A stretch of DNA of 46,066 bases from a virus: positions 1 to 46,066 of the IMG/VR virus record IMGVR_UViG_3300030104_007222; one strand, given 5' to 3'. Under the pieces are notes generated by a model, which was not told the origin of the DNA, did no database searches, and saw only the letters and a program-made list of their open reading frames with translations. The position numbers and the translations under genes are program-made. Shown here one piece after another: positions 17,672 to 25,672 of the stretch. Within the stretch, counting starts at the first letter, position 1. Each line of letters begins with the position of its first letter.

Positions 17672-18119
17672 AAAATATGTGTTGCCCTATTCTGGCTAAT
17701 TTTCTGTGTGACTGAGACCAGTCCGGGGAAACGTATCTGGCGTGATAATGCGTTGCACCTTCCATGCCCTCAATGATTATGTTTGTCGTCATAACAAGCC
17801 TTGCAATGTTGCCAGCGGACAACCATGACTTTTCTTCATTTGGTCTTTCGTGCTTGCCATCACACCAATAGCTGAATTGGCACATTCCTTTTATTGGGTT
17901 TCCGCTCCGGTAATATCCTTGCCGGACAACTCCACAATATGTCCCCGGATATTTGCCTGATAGCATTCTGTTCTTTATCACAATGCCAACAGCCAGCATT
18001 CCTATTGAGCCTTCACTCCTAGCCTCAAAATAAATAGCCTCCTGCAAGCATTGCTGCTCATCACTGGCAATTGCAGGAGTTGCCAATAAAAATAAAATTA
18101 TAGCTGTAATTATCTTCAA
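17649..18119 (-). CDS. Exported cell-wall hydrolase, SleB/Hydrolase_2 family
   Basis: The start is set at TTG 18117-18119 (TTG one codon upstream is equal), with GGAGGAG just before. The ATG at 18158 lies between the -10 and -35 boxes of promoter 18147 and cannot be in the transcript. Signal peptide: KIITAIILFLLATPAIASDEQQ. The mature enzyme has CLQEAIYFEARSEG, VGIVIKNRML, YCGVVRQG, CQFSYWCDGK and GATHYHARYVSPDW, the diagnostic SleB motifs with the catalytic Glu in FEAR. It would cut cortex-like glycan strands. It is encoded far from the lysis cassette and under its own early promoter. Confidence 0.88.
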   Translation of the reverse strand: MKIITAIILFLLATPAIASDEQQCLQEAIYFEARSEGSIGMLAVGIVIKNRMLSGKYPGTYCGVVRQGYYRSGNPIKGMCQFSYWCDGKHERPNEEKSWLSAGNIARLVMTTNIIIEGMEGATHYHARYVSPDWSQSHRKLARIGQHIFYEEPSAN

Positions 18120-18146
18120 CAAAACTCCTCCTTTCTCAGACAACTT

Positions 18147-18202
18147 ATTGTCCCTCATTTGTACCCAGAAGTAAATTATTTTCTATGCCTTATATATCAA
18201 TG
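18147..18202 (-). promoter_or_regulatory. Early promoter, class 1 copy 3
   Basis: Read on the minus strand: CATTGAT at 18202-18196, then exactly 20 bp, -35 TTTACT (18175-18170), a 17-bp spacer, -10 GACAAT (18152-18147). It leads into the leader CTGAGAAAGGA (18139-18129) and the SleB gene. It aligns without gaps to the copies at 20165 and 28905 from CATTGAT through the -10. The upstream heptamer overlaps the stop codon of the preceding gene. Strong sequence support; activity not shown. Confidence 0.8.
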
Positions 18203-19405
18203 GTCTAGCTTATAGTCTTTTGTGATTGTGCCGAGAGATTTGTCTCCGCGCTTGTGTGCCTTGCGCCAATATCGCTTCCCAGATTTTCTCCGGACGCACC
18301 AATGACCGCGAACCTCGTGAAGTCTTTTTGTTGTTGTGGCTTCTTCGTGTTGGTCAATGTTTACAACTTGTCCGGTCTTTTTTGGCAACTTGAGAGTTAT
18401 GACTCGATACTCGTTGCCCTTGCGAACTTTGCCGTAGCGAACTCTTGTGTGTGGAAATTTCCTTGTTGGCTCGTTAATGAACCAATCGAAGTTCAAGACA
18501 CCGAGCAGACAGATCATGAACCGGGCATCTCCTTCTGCTGATGTCAGAGCCATGCTGCTTGCTCTGGCTAACATCTCTGAGTCGAAGTTTCCATTGTCTG
18601 TGTGGCACCACCAGTGGACTGCGTGTGTTTGGCAAGCTACAATAGAATCAATCAGCTCAAGCATTTTTTCACCAGCCATATTAGCTGTCCACCAGCGAGA
18701 AAGAAGCTGGCGAGAAGCCTCGCGGTTGGCAGACTGGAAGCTCTCAAAGCTGTTGTATCCACTCATGCCTGTGTTGATGAATCCCTCAATCGATTTTTCG
18801 TCATCATCATACAAAAAATCTGCAACACGCCTCCTACTTTCTTCCTCAGAATATGCCCCTGAGAAATTAAGCTCAAAGCCAACTGGGGACATGTAAACTT
18901 TCTCTGCTCCAATTAAAAATGGTTGATTTGCAATCGTCACTTTGTTGTCGAAATTATTATCCCGGAAAGCCATTGTGAACATTGCTCTGTCATCACCTGT
19001 GTTCTCACAAAGATAACCAACACGATCTGATATGTGCTCCATCTCAGTGTCTTCAAGAAAATTGTCAACAGCTGCATTTATTTCTTTCACACGAACTTTC
19101 TCATTCCACTCTACCCAGATGAGATCCGTCGGCAGACGCGCAACTTCTGTCAGCATCTGGTAGACTCGCTCGGCACTGATCTGTGCTGATAGCCGGGCAA
19201 CATATTCTGTCAGCTCATCTTCGAGAACAAACCTTGTTGCTTGGCGCATGTTTTTATAGACAGTGTTTGCTGCCTTGCGAGCATTCGACCTAGGTGCTCT
19301 GAAAATGCTTGGCTGTCCGATCAGCCCACGCTTGGGGCTGGCCAGAGCAGCTATGGTCTCGTCTGCTAGCGAGAAAAGCTCTGAGTCAATGTAGGATGTA
19401 GTCAT
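18197..19405 (-). CDS. Conserved hypothetical protein (large early protein)
   Basis: 402 residues from ATG 19405 (GGAG nine bases upstream); an ATG at 19420 would extend the overlap. The N-terminal half is helical (IYRAP-type Arg/Ala stretch, then TEYVARLSAQISAERVYQMLTEVARLPTDLIWVEW). The C-terminal part ends HEVRGHWCVRRKSGKRYWRKAHKRGDKSLGTITKDY, a basic His/Cys/Trp motif seen in marine phage hypothetical proteins and likely nucleic-acid binding. Three clustered Trp/Cys/His (THAVHWWCHTDNG) could bind metal. No known family could be assigned. Confidence 0.7.
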   Translation of the reverse strand: MTTSYIDSELFSLADETIAALASPKRGLIGQPSIFRAPRSNARKAANTVYKNMRQATRFVLEDELTEYVARLSAQISAERVYQMLTEVARLPTDLIWVEWNEKVRVKEINAAVDNFLEDTEMEHISDRVGYLCENTGDDRAMFTMAFRDNNFDNKVTIANQPFLIGAEKVYMSPVGFELNFSGAYSEEESRRRVADFLYDDDEKSIEGFINTGMSGYNSFESFQSANREASRQLLSRWWTANMAGEKMLELIDSIVACQTHAVHWWCHTDNGNFDSEMLARASSMALTSAEGDARFMICLLGVLNFDWFINEPTRKFPHTRVRYGKVRKGNEYRVITLKLPKKTGQVVNIDQHEEATTTKRLHEVRGHWCVRRKSGKRYWRKAHKRGDKSLGTITKDYKLDH

Positions 19406-19670
19406 TGAGCATCGCTCCATAAACTGAGTTTGTTAAAGCTCTCGGAATTTTGGTAACACTTTTCCAGCCAATTTTTATATCTTTGACTTCGCAGTATTGT
19501 GCGAGCTGGCGACCCCACTCATATGCAATCTGCCAATACTCACCTTTGGTCTCATAGTCGTCACCCCAGACTCCATCTTGATAATCATTGAATCCAAGGA
19601 ACACAGATTCTTGAGTTAAGAATTTTCTTCGTGATGCCGTCCTATAGTTGCTCTTGTCATCGTTCGACAT
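19386..19670 (-). CDS. Hypothetical protein
   Basis: 94 residues with start coupled by TAATG to the preceding stop. It has a basic N-terminus (NYRTASRRKF), then FLGFNDYQDGVWGDDYETKGEYWQIAYEWGRQLAQYC, rich in Tyr, Trp and Asp, and a short C-terminal helix. The gene overlaps the start of the next by 20 bp. No family recognised. Confidence 0.5.
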   Translation of the reverse strand: MSNDDKSNYRTASRRKFLTQESVFLGFNDYQDGVWGDDYETKGEYWQIAYEWGRQLAQYCEVKDIKIGWKSVTKIPRALTNSVYGAMLNDYILH

Positions 19671-19948
19671 TATGCAGCCTCCCGATCAGAGTGGCCGAAG
19701 ATTTTGAGGCACAGGCTGTTGGTTACTTTTGTGTTGGCCTGAATGAACTGTCGGCTAAGTTTCTTGCGGACAGCTTTCATGTCGAGAGTTTTGCGCTCAA
19801 CATCGCTGATGACGATGTAGTGGTCTTCACCCTCGTAGGTCCCGGGACCAGACTCTTTAAGAGCACGAACATACTCAGCCTCGACTTCTTTAAGGTGCGC
19901 GATCTCTGCGCGGACTTTTGCGAGCTTGTTTACACGATGGTCTTTCAT
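19670..19948 (-). CDS. Hypothetical coiled-coil protein
   Basis: 92 residues, started by the leader CTGAGAAAGGA (19965-19955) and ACAA before ATG. The N-terminal helix (LAKVRAEIAHLKEVEAEYVRALKE) forms a coiled coil. It is followed by GTYEGEDHYIVISDVERKTLDMKAVRKKLSRQFIQANTKVTNSLCLKIF. The layout - coil, small beta unit, KxxLSRQFxxxNTK - resembles small phage proteins found next to replication genes, sometimes linked to Gp157-like proteins. Function not known. Confidence 0.6.
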   Translation of the reverse strand: MKDHRVNKLAKVRAEIAHLKEVEAEYVRALKESGPGTYEGEDHYIVISDVERKTLDMKAVRKKLSRQFIQANTKVTNSLCLKIFGHSDREAA

Positions 19949-19954
19949 TTGTTT

Positions 19955-19965
19955 TCCTTTCTCAG
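19955..19965 (-). repeat. Leader motif CTGAGAAAGGA
   Basis: Exact copy just upstream of the 19948 start. It overlaps the last codons and stop of the upstream gene (the TGA is inside the motif), so it serves as a coupled ribosome-binding site. Confidence 0.75.
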
Positions 19966-20138
19966 TTTTCCTGAATCATTTTCAGGATTGCCTTTTTGGT
20001 GCTGGCTGACATAGAGCACCCGGATTTCCGAGCTTGCCAGAATCCTTTTTCTCGCCAAACCTCGAATCCATCAACCACTGTGTAGCCATTGTTTTTCGAT
20101 ATTGCTGTGCGAGCTTTCGTTGCCAGATTTATTTTCAT
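19962..20138 (-). CDS. Small basic protein (58 aa)
   Basis: Starts with ATG at 20136-20138 behind leader CTGAGAAAGGA (20155-20145) and ends in a TGA that is part of the next leader. Sequence begins KINLATKARTAISKNNG, then VVDGFEVWREKGFWQARKSGCSMSAS and a Lys-rich C-terminal helix. Net positive charge and two Trp suggest nucleic-acid or membrane binding. It is the first gene after promoter 20165. Too short for confident assignment. Confidence 0.7.
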   Translation of the reverse strand: MKINLATKARTAISKNNGYTVVDGFEVWREKGFWQARKSGCSMSASTKKAILKMIQEN

Positions 20139-20164
20139 TTGTTTTCCTTTCTCAGTTATGACTT

Positions 20165-20220
20165 ATTATCTCTTATTGCTCCTTAAAAGTAAAGTGTTTT
20201 CTTTCTTAATGAAATCAATG
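20165..20220 (-). promoter_or_regulatory. Early promoter, class 1 copy 2
   Basis: On the minus strand: CATTGAT at 20220-20214, 20 bp, -35 TTTACT (20193-20188), 17-bp spacer, -10 GATAAT (20170-20165), then leader CTGAGAAAGGA at 20155-20145. It lies in the 84-bp gap after the polymerase gene and would drive 20138 down to 18197. It is closest in sequence to copy 28905 (GTAAG-Y-CATTGATTT shared). Confidence 0.85.
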
Positions 20221-20222
20221 AC

Positions 20223-23033
20223 TTACGAGTCACTAAGTTTGCGAATGTTGTCAACGTAGATTTTTCTGAAGCCTTTTTTGACATGACCCTTCACCAGAAA
20301 CCAATCACCATCACGAGATTGTTCAACAATAGGTTTGCCCATCTTGTTATATTTGAACCTGTCTATGGTGCAGATGATTGGCGCTGTGTCATCCTCGAAT
20401 GTTAGGTTGAGCCACAGGTTATTATTCTCAACTCTCCGACCACCACGCTTGGCCAAGTTAACAACCTCATTCATATCGCGCAAATTCTTCTCTGTCAGCT
20501 TGCCGAAGAAAACAAATGTTCCGGGATTGTCTCCATCGAGATCTTGGATGTCTGTAATGTCAGAAACGATGTTGTGCGCTCTCGGATCTTTCTTGATGTG
20601 GCCCCACCTACGTTCACACTCGAATATGTCATCGTATGGAGTGGTGCCATTGTCCAGAAGTTTCTCTTGCCTTGGTGTGAGAGGCTCTGCCATTTTCCTT
20701 CTGCGGATTATGTCCTCCGACATTTTTGGTCCTATTCCCTTGATACCAATCAGCCCACCTATCAGCTCGTTGTCCTGAACAGACCAGTTTTCTAGAGATC
20801 TGAATTTATCAAATGGCTTGTATGACATTCCCTCCCGGACAACTTCTCTCAACAGCTTTACACCTTGTGCATCATCCTTGACATTCCGGAGACACGCTGC
20901 AGCAAACTCCAGAGGAAATTTATACTTAAGAACACAACACCAATAAGACAGCATGCCATAACTAACAGCATGGCTCCTGTTAAAAGCCCAAGACCCCATA
21001 GTATTAATGTGATCCCATATATACCTTGCTTCACTTTCTTCAATATTATTTTCATCCGCACCAGCCTTAAATTTTTCGAAGTAACGGTCAAAGAATTCTT
21101 GGCCAAGAGACTTGCTCATTGCCTTACGCAGTTGCGAGACATCTTCCCAAGACAACTTGCCAACATCCCTGCCAATCTGCATGACCTGTTCCTGATAGAC
21201 AACAACGCCATTGGTTACTTCTGTTATCTCTTTGGTCAGCGGATGAAGGTATTCTGTTGGTGCAGCACCTGTGTGCCTTTTTATATATTCTGTTGTTCCA
21301 CCAGAGTTCAATGGTCCGGGACGAGCGAGTGCGGTGATGGCGGCAATGTCTTCGAAATCATGAACTTTCATCTGGCGCGTGACGGATTGCAATGCATATC
21401 CTTCGAACTGGAATATTCCAGCATACTTTTCATCGTTGAGTATTGCGAATGCCTCTTTGTCGTCCAGTGGGTAATTTATGAGCTGCTCTCTTTCCCACCC
21501 CACCTGATCAAGTGTGTCTTGGAGAATGCTGAGTGTCCTCAGACCAAGGGCATCTATCTTCAGCAAGTTCAAATCTTCGGCATCATACTTGTCTATCTGC
21601 GCAGACCCTCCATAGCTGCTTACTGAGCAGTAGTTGTGAACTGGCTCTTCTGTTACGAGTATCCCTGCTGCGTGGACACCGCTGTGCCTTGCGTGATATT
21701 CCATGTCAGCTGCTATTTTCATTTGTGGATATTTTTCAAGTATCTGCTTGCCAACATCCAATTCATTGAATGTGTCAAGGATGCAGAACGCTGCTCTTGA
21801 GTCTCCACCGCTCCTCTCAATGATTGCACCCTTGAGGTCATTAACCTCCCACATCGGAATTCCAAGCTCTTTGGAAACCTCAGTTATTGTGCTCTTGGCT
21901 TTGTAGCGAGAGACTGTCCCGAGATGCGCAACCTTCTCTGCTCCATACTTGTTGCGCAGATATTCAAAAACCATCTCCCTGCGGTCATCCTGAAAATCAA
22001 TATCGATGTCTGGGAGATCTGCTCTTGTTACATCTATGAACCTCTCGAATAGCAGATTGTGCTTGATCGGATCAACATTTGTTATGCCCAACAGGTAGCA
22101 AACAAGCGACCCAGCTGCGGAGCCTCTTGCTGGTCCAACAAGCATGTGCTGGCGAGCATATTTGACCATGTCTGCGATCACGAAAAAGTAATCTTCAAAT
22201 TCCTTCTCCGCAATCATTTCTATTTCTCTTTTGAGGCGATCATCATAATCTTCCCGCCCGAGATCAACTCCAAGTTCGTTTGCCCCTGCTCTGCAAAGTG
22301 CCTCTAGCGTTTTATTGGTCTTATAGCGCACCATTTGTGCTTGGGGGAGGCTCGCATCACACTGATCAGAGATCGCGTGTGTGTTGGCTATGGCCTCATC
22401 TGGAAGCCATTTTATAACAGACCTAAGCTCCCACTCGCTGAGGATGTGCATGGGTTTGGTTCTCGATTGGCGATTGCGCCCGGTCAGAACTTCATAAACC
22501 TTTTTGTCTGTCACCTTTGGATAAAAGTTATCACTGACAGCAACTGGCTTGAAGCCTCTTCCAATTGCATCCAAGCATCTCTTTGTGCTCATTGGTCCAA
22601 TCTCTATGTAGAGATTTTCCTTGTGAGTTGTTGGCAACATACCCCAGTTTGGATTTGCCCCGGAAAGGATTATCACATCCTCGGATATATCAAAAAGGTC
22701 AGAATAATCAAGGCGAGGAATATAATAAAAATTATCTGTAGATCTGGTAACAAGCTCATAAATCTCTTTCAACCCCCTGTTATTTTTTGCAATAAATGAC
22801 ATGTAGTTGGTTGGCTGTTTCTCCCGCGAGCGAGCATCATCAACAAAAGCGATCTCAACACCATACAATGGCTTCTTGCCAGCCTCCTTACAGGCACGCT
22901 GGAAAGCAGCATGACCCCAAGTGCCGGTGTCGCAAATGCCAACTGCATCCCCCTCCGCTGTGTCAATGACTTTTTTGACTGGTCCATAGGCTGTGCGGAA
23001 AGAGTATTCAGTTCGCAGTTTTATATTAAGCAT
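20223..23033 (-). CDS. DNA polymerase III alpha-type (C-family) replicase
   Basis: 936 residues from ATG 23033, which overlaps the exonuclease stop and has AGGAGGGG upstream. The C-family palm is clear: GPARGSAAGSLVCYLLGITNVDP (300-322) and PDIDIDF (341-347, catalytic Asp342/344), with a third Asp in LLKIDALGLRTL. Helix-hairpin-helix (GLIGIKGIGPKMSEDIIRRR) and a C-terminal OB-like domain (TFVFFGKLTEKNLR, WFLVKGHVKKG) follow. The N-terminal PHP domain is degenerate: KLRTEYSFRTAYG replaces the metal-binding HxHSxYS. Shorter than bacterial DnaE (~1,160). It would copy the phage genome, proofread by the adjacent exonuclease. No clamp gene is present, so the host clamp is probably used. Confidence 0.92.
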   Translation of the reverse strand: MLNIKLRTEYSFRTAYGPVKKVIDTAEGDAVGICDTGTWGHAAFQRACKEAGKKPLYGVEIAFVDDARSREKQPTNYMSFIAKNNRGLKEIYELVTRSTDNFYYIPRLDYSDLFDISEDVIILSGANPNWGMLPTTHKENLYIEIGPMSTKRCLDAIGRGFKPVAVSDNFYPKVTDKKVYEVLTGRNRQSRTKPMHILSEWELRSVIKWLPDEAIANTHAISDQCDASLPQAQMVRYKTNKTLEALCRAGANELGVDLGREDYDDRLKREIEMIAEKEFEDYFFVIADMVKYARQHMLVGPARGSAAGSLVCYLLGITNVDPIKHNLLFERFIDVTRADLPDIDIDFQDDRREMVFEYLRNKYGAEKVAHLGTVSRYKAKSTITEVSKELGIPMWEVNDLKGAIIERSGGDSRAAFCILDTFNELDVGKQILEKYPQMKIAADMEYHARHSGVHAAGILVTEEPVHNYCSVSSYGGSAQIDKYDAEDLNLLKIDALGLRTLSILQDTLDQVGWEREQLINYPLDDKEAFAILNDEKYAGIFQFEGYALQSVTRQMKVHDFEDIAAITALARPGPLNSGGTTEYIKRHTGAAPTEYLHPLTKEITEVTNGVVVYQEQVMQIGRDVGKLSWEDVSQLRKAMSKSLGQEFFDRYFEKFKAGADENNIEESEARYIWDHINTMGSWAFNRSHAVSYGMLSYWCCVLKYKFPLEFAAACLRNVKDDAQGVKLLREVVREGMSYKPFDKFRSLENWSVQDNELIGGLIGIKGIGPKMSEDIIRRRKMAEPLTPRQEKLLDNGTTPYDDIFECERRWGHIKKDPRAHNIVSDITDIQDLDGDNPGTFVFFGKLTEKNLRDMNEVVNLAKRGGRRVENNNLWLNLTFEDDTAPIICTIDRFKYNKMGKPIVEQSRDGDWFLVKGHVKKGFRKIYVDNIRKLSDS

Positions 23034-23565
23034 CCAAATGCCCCTCCTTGCTATACCACTTGACAACTTCTATCAGAGCACGAACGTCTGCGATTGATCG
23101 GTGAGCACCTTTGTGCTCTCGCCCTGTGACCTCAAAATATATGTCGCCCAGCTTGCGCTTTTTGTTCCAAACAGTTTCGCCAACCTCAACTGTGCAGATC
23201 TGATCTGGTGGCCAAGGGAAACTCATTACCTTGGCCAGCCTCTCAAGCTCGAACTTGAGCACAGTTCTGTCAAACGGAAGGTTGTGCGCAACGAGAGTTC
23301 GCTCGCCTAAAAAGAAATCACAAACCTCATCAAGCATTGCAACAAATGGCTTTTTGTTTGCAAGATCCTCATCTGTTATCCCGGTTATTTTTGTGATCTG
23401 TGGGTCGAGTGGTATGCCGGGATTGCACATGAATTCCAGCACACCTATCTCGTTGAGGTCGTCATCCAGCTTGATTGCTCCGAACTCTGTTATCCTAGGC
23501 TGAAGGTCTAAATCTGCACCTTCAGCTTTTGGGAGACCTGTCGTCTCAAGATCAAACACTATCAT
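23026..23565 (-). CDS. DnaQ-like 3'-5' exonuclease (DEDDh)
   Basis: 179 residues. Exo I motif FDLETTG gives Asp5 and Glu7; Exo II AHNLPFDR gives Asp99; Exo III AHRSIADV gives His155 and Asp160. Also FxCNPGIPLDPQITKITGITDEDL, the standard DnaQ second region. It overlaps the start of the polymerase gene by 8 bp and the VOC gene by 14 bp. As a separate epsilon-like subunit it would proofread the phage C-family polymerase. The length matches the catalytic domain only, without the alpha-binding tail of E. coli epsilon. Confidence 0.92.
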   Translation of the reverse strand: MIVFDLETTGLPKAEGADLDLQPRITEFGAIKLDDDLNEIGVLEFMCNPGIPLDPQITKITGITDEDLANKKPFVAMLDEVCDFFLGERTLVAHNLPFDRTVLKFELERLAKVMSFPWPPDQICTVEVGETVWNKKRKLGDIYFEVTGREHKGAHRSIADVRALIEVVKWYSKEGHLDA

Positions 23566-24046
23566 GGTTTATCCTAACGATAAACTTAACATCAACACCC
23601 AATATCTCTTTTGTGTCGAAGATCACATAGTTGTATGTTCGCTTGCCAGCTATGACAGGGTTGGTGTGTGATTCAGTCATCACCTCTTGAGCTACACCAA
23701 TGCCTCTCTCCTCAAAGAACTTTCGCCACTCTAATAATTCCTCAGCAGTGCAGTGCATCCCTAGGTGACTAACAGAGTTGACTTCTCTTGGCCAGTCCTC
23801 CTCTGCCTCCCTGTCACCCATCCAGTTATTTCCAGTGGTGTAGTGCAGAACCTCAAATTCTTTGCCATCAACTAAATCATAGTTGAATGAGAGATCTGCC
23901 TCATTGCGACCGGGTGATCCAAAAACTTCACCCTCTGCCACAACATGATCTTCTGCCCAATCTCCTGCACCCATCTCATCTAGCAGCTTCTTAGCATCTT
24001 CTGGTGACTTGGGGCAGATTGCAATTTGTTCGATTTTGAATTTCAT
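23552..24046 (-). CDS. Glyoxalase/VOC-superfamily protein
   Basis: 164 residues with two beta-alpha-beta-beta-beta halves. The second has NSVSHLGMHCTAEELLEWRKFFEERGIGVAQEVMTESHTNPVIAGKRTYNYVIFDTKEILGVDVKFIVRI, with the usual His (SHLGMH) and a terminal Asp/Glu strand. A first half with IAICPKSPEDAKKLLDEMG and FEVLHYTTG completes the fold. VOC proteins bind a metal in a cup and include glyoxalases, dioxygenases and resistance proteins. The substrate cannot be read. It sits between the SDR and the exonuclease. Confidence 0.7.
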   Translation of the reverse strand: MKFKIEQIAICPKSPEDAKKLLDEMGAGDWAEDHVVAEGEVFGSPGRNEADLSFNYDLVDGKEFEVLHYTTGNNWMGDREAEEDWPREVNSVSHLGMHCTAEELLEWRKFFEERGIGVAQEVMTESHTNPVIAGKRTYNYVIFDTKEILGVDVKFIVRINHDSV

Positions 24047-24048
24047 AA

Positions 24049-24720
24049 TTAAGCTCCATAAGGCAGGACACAGCCTGTCAAAAATTTGTGGTGTTGTTTG
24101 TCTTGAAGAAGGTGCGCTATGAATTCAGCCAGCAGCTCTGGTGGAGTCTCTTCCCCAGTGAGCAAACCATTGAGCTGATACTCTTGAGCATACTCTTTTG
24201 TCCAGCCACGAGTCTCAACAACCTGACGATCGATTGAGTCACTCATCCCTGTCCCTGACATCTTGTTCGGTGCGATCCCGAAAACTGTTATGCCATGTTT
24301 CTTCGTCAGCTCTCTTGCGAGCTGAAGAGTCATGATGTGCGCTGCACCCTTGGATGCATTGTAGGCTAGCGAACAAGTCATTGGCATGTGCGCAGCATTG
24401 CTGACGATGTTGACGATTGTCCCCTTGCTTTTTATCAGCATCGGCAAACAAGCTCTGGACATCATATAAATGCCTTTGGCATTTGTGTCCATCACTTTGT
24501 CCCACTCATCTTCTCCAAAATTTTCAAGCCAATTTATTATATTTACCCCTGCGCAGTTAATCAGGACATCAATTTCATCGATGCCACCCAAATCTGGCTT
24601 GCGAACATCCTTGCCATCTAGCCATTCATACTTGATGACTTCATGACCACCCTCCTGCAGTTCATTTTTCAGAGCCTGACCCAGACCCTTTCCACTGCCT
24701 GTTACCAAAATTTTACTCAT
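24049..24720 (-). CDS. Short-chain dehydrogenase/reductase (SDR)
   Basis: 223 residues. Cofactor motif TGSGKGLG (7-14), NCAG (55-58), catalytic Ser107 (IVSNAA), Tyr120 and Lys124 (AYNASK), and PNKMSGTGMSD after. It is a classic SDR that would use NAD(P)H to reduce or oxidise a hydroxyl/carbonyl. GAGG precedes the ATG, which overlaps the MazG-like gene by 8 bp. The substrate is unknown; it could process a nucleotide, sugar or lipid precursor in the same early operon as ThyX and the VOC protein. Confidence 0.88.
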   Translation of the reverse strand: MSKILVTGSGKGLGQALKNELQEGGHEVIKYEWLDGKDVRKPDLGGIDEIDVLINCAGVNIINWLENFGEDEWDKVMDTNAKGIYMMSRACLPMLIKSKGTIVNIVSNAAHMPMTCSLAYNASKGAAHIMTLQLARELTKKHGITVFGIAPNKMSGTGMSDSIDRQVVETRGWTKEYAQEYQLNGLLTGEETPPELLAEFIAHLLQDKQHHKFLTGCVLPYGA

Positions 24721-25003
24721 CGTTTTTATCCTCCATTAAAGATTCAACCATTGCAGCATAAACAGCAGCGTCATGAATGCTGTCTCTGTGCTCCATCTCA
24801 GTGTTAGCAAATCTGGTCAGCTTAACAATCATAAGCTCGAACAGGTGCCAAGTATTGAATTGCTCTTTGGTGATAAGACTGACGCCATCAGGGAACAGGG
24901 CAGTCATAACAGCTCCAACAGACTTGTAGTTGTCGCCATAGACCTTGTTCCTCTCTCGGAAAGTCTCAGCCATCGAGTCAAGGATCTCATCAGCTTTGGC
25001 CAT
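24713..25003 (-). CDS. MazG-like / DUF1599-type protein
   Basis: 96 residues from ATG 25001-25003; GGAGGG lies 8 bp upstream and earlier ATGs overlap the neighbour without a ribosome site. Sequence MAKADEILDSMAETFRERNKVYGDNYKSVG...FNTWHLFELMIVKLTRFANTEMEHRDSIHDAAVYAAMVESLM has the ExxxK/ExxD pattern of all-alpha NTP pyrophosphatase-type (MazG/DUF1599-like) proteins: Glu and Asp in an HDAAVYAAM helix. A role in dNTP pool cleaning or base modification is plausible. Confidence 0.65.
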   Translation of the reverse strand: MAKADEILDSMAETFRERNKVYGDNYKSVGAVMTALFPDGVSLITKEQFNTWHLFELMIVKLTRFANTEMEHRDSIHDAAVYAAMVESLMEDKNDE

Positions 25004-25241
25004 CTTCTTTGCCCTCCGCATATCCATCTGCTTTGCCATCAGAATATGCCTTCTTTGCAGACTCCTCAAACAGAACAAGCTCTGTTTGCAATTCAGTTGC
25101 AGCTTTCAGCACCTCTTGGTAGCCGTTAGCATTTTCAATGTATTCATAGAGCCTTTGCCGGGTGGTCGCATTGACGTCTAAGATCCTTGCAACTTTTTCG
25201 CCATCGATTTCTATGTCATTGCCAGTCATCCTGATAGTCAT
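24990..25241 (-). CDS. Hypothetical small protein with HTH-like segment
   Basis: 83 residues; GGAG lies 7 bp upstream of the ATG, which overlaps the stop of the phosphatase gene (ATGA). It begins TIRMTGNDIEIDGEKVARILDVNATTRQRLYEYIENA and ends with a Glu/Lys/Gly-rich tail (KKAYSDGKADGYAEGKEDG) that looks disordered. The middle could be a small HTH. No family recognised. Confidence 0.5.
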   Translation of the reverse strand: MTIRMTGNDIEIDGEKVARILDVNATTRQRLYEYIENANGYQEVLKAATELQTELVLFEESAKKAYSDGKADGYAEGKEDGQS

Positions 25242-25672
25242 CAAAAATCTCCTTCTTGAACTTGCAGGCATCTCAGCCCACTTTTTCTCCACATGTCAAC
25301 AACAGATTGCCTGTCATCAAGGACAAACCAAACCTTGCTCTTTTCAATCTCATTGTCGAGTATTTCTTTCTTTACAATGTAGTCTGGTCGGTGATCTTCA
25401 GCATCCCTCATCAGGAGCTTGTCATAATATATGTCGTTTAGACGAAGCCACTCAACAGTCTTATCTTTGAACTTGCTGTCGCGCCCACTAACAAGATAGA
25501 TGTGAGTTTCCTTAGACCTCAGATTGCTCAGGATGTTTGCAATATCATTGTTAACTGTGTCATCGATGCAGCGCTGGTTGAACTCATCCCAGTTTTTCTG
25601 GCTGGCAAATTTTAGCCTGTGATCACAGTTGCATAACGTCCCATCAAGATCACATATTATTATTCTCTCCAT
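25241..25672 (-). CDS. HAD phosphatase, polynucleotide kinase 3'-phosphatase-like
   Basis: 143 residues from ATG 25672, overlapping the ThyX stop (TAATG). HAD motif I is DLDGT (Asp8, Asp10). Further conserved parts are THIYLVSGRDSKFKDKTVEWL (motif II Ser), KKEIL (motif III Lys) and WFVLDDRQSVVDMWRK (motif IV DD). The last two and LLMRDAEDHRPDYIVKKEI match the phosphatase domain of T4 Pnk. It would remove 3'-phosphates from nicked DNA or RNA. The kinase domain is absent, so it is a stand-alone phosphatase. Confidence 0.85.
   Translation of the reverse strand: MERIIICDLDGTLCNCDHRLKFASQKNWDEFNQRCIDDTVNNDIANILSNLRSKETHIYLVSGRDSKFKDKTVEWLRLNDIYYDKLLMRDAEDHRPDYIVKKEILDNEIEKSKVWFVLDDRQSVVDMWRKSGLRCLQVQEGDF

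Noticed and set aside
18120-18158. ATG start of the SleB gene at 18158
   Set aside because: It lies between the -35 and -10 of a strongly conserved promoter, so it is not transcribed from it; the TTG start has GGAGG and a clean signal peptide.
20865-21626. Plus-strand ORF of 253 codons
   Set aside because: Lies opposite the polymerase palm-thumb region; no ribosome site and unlikely composition.
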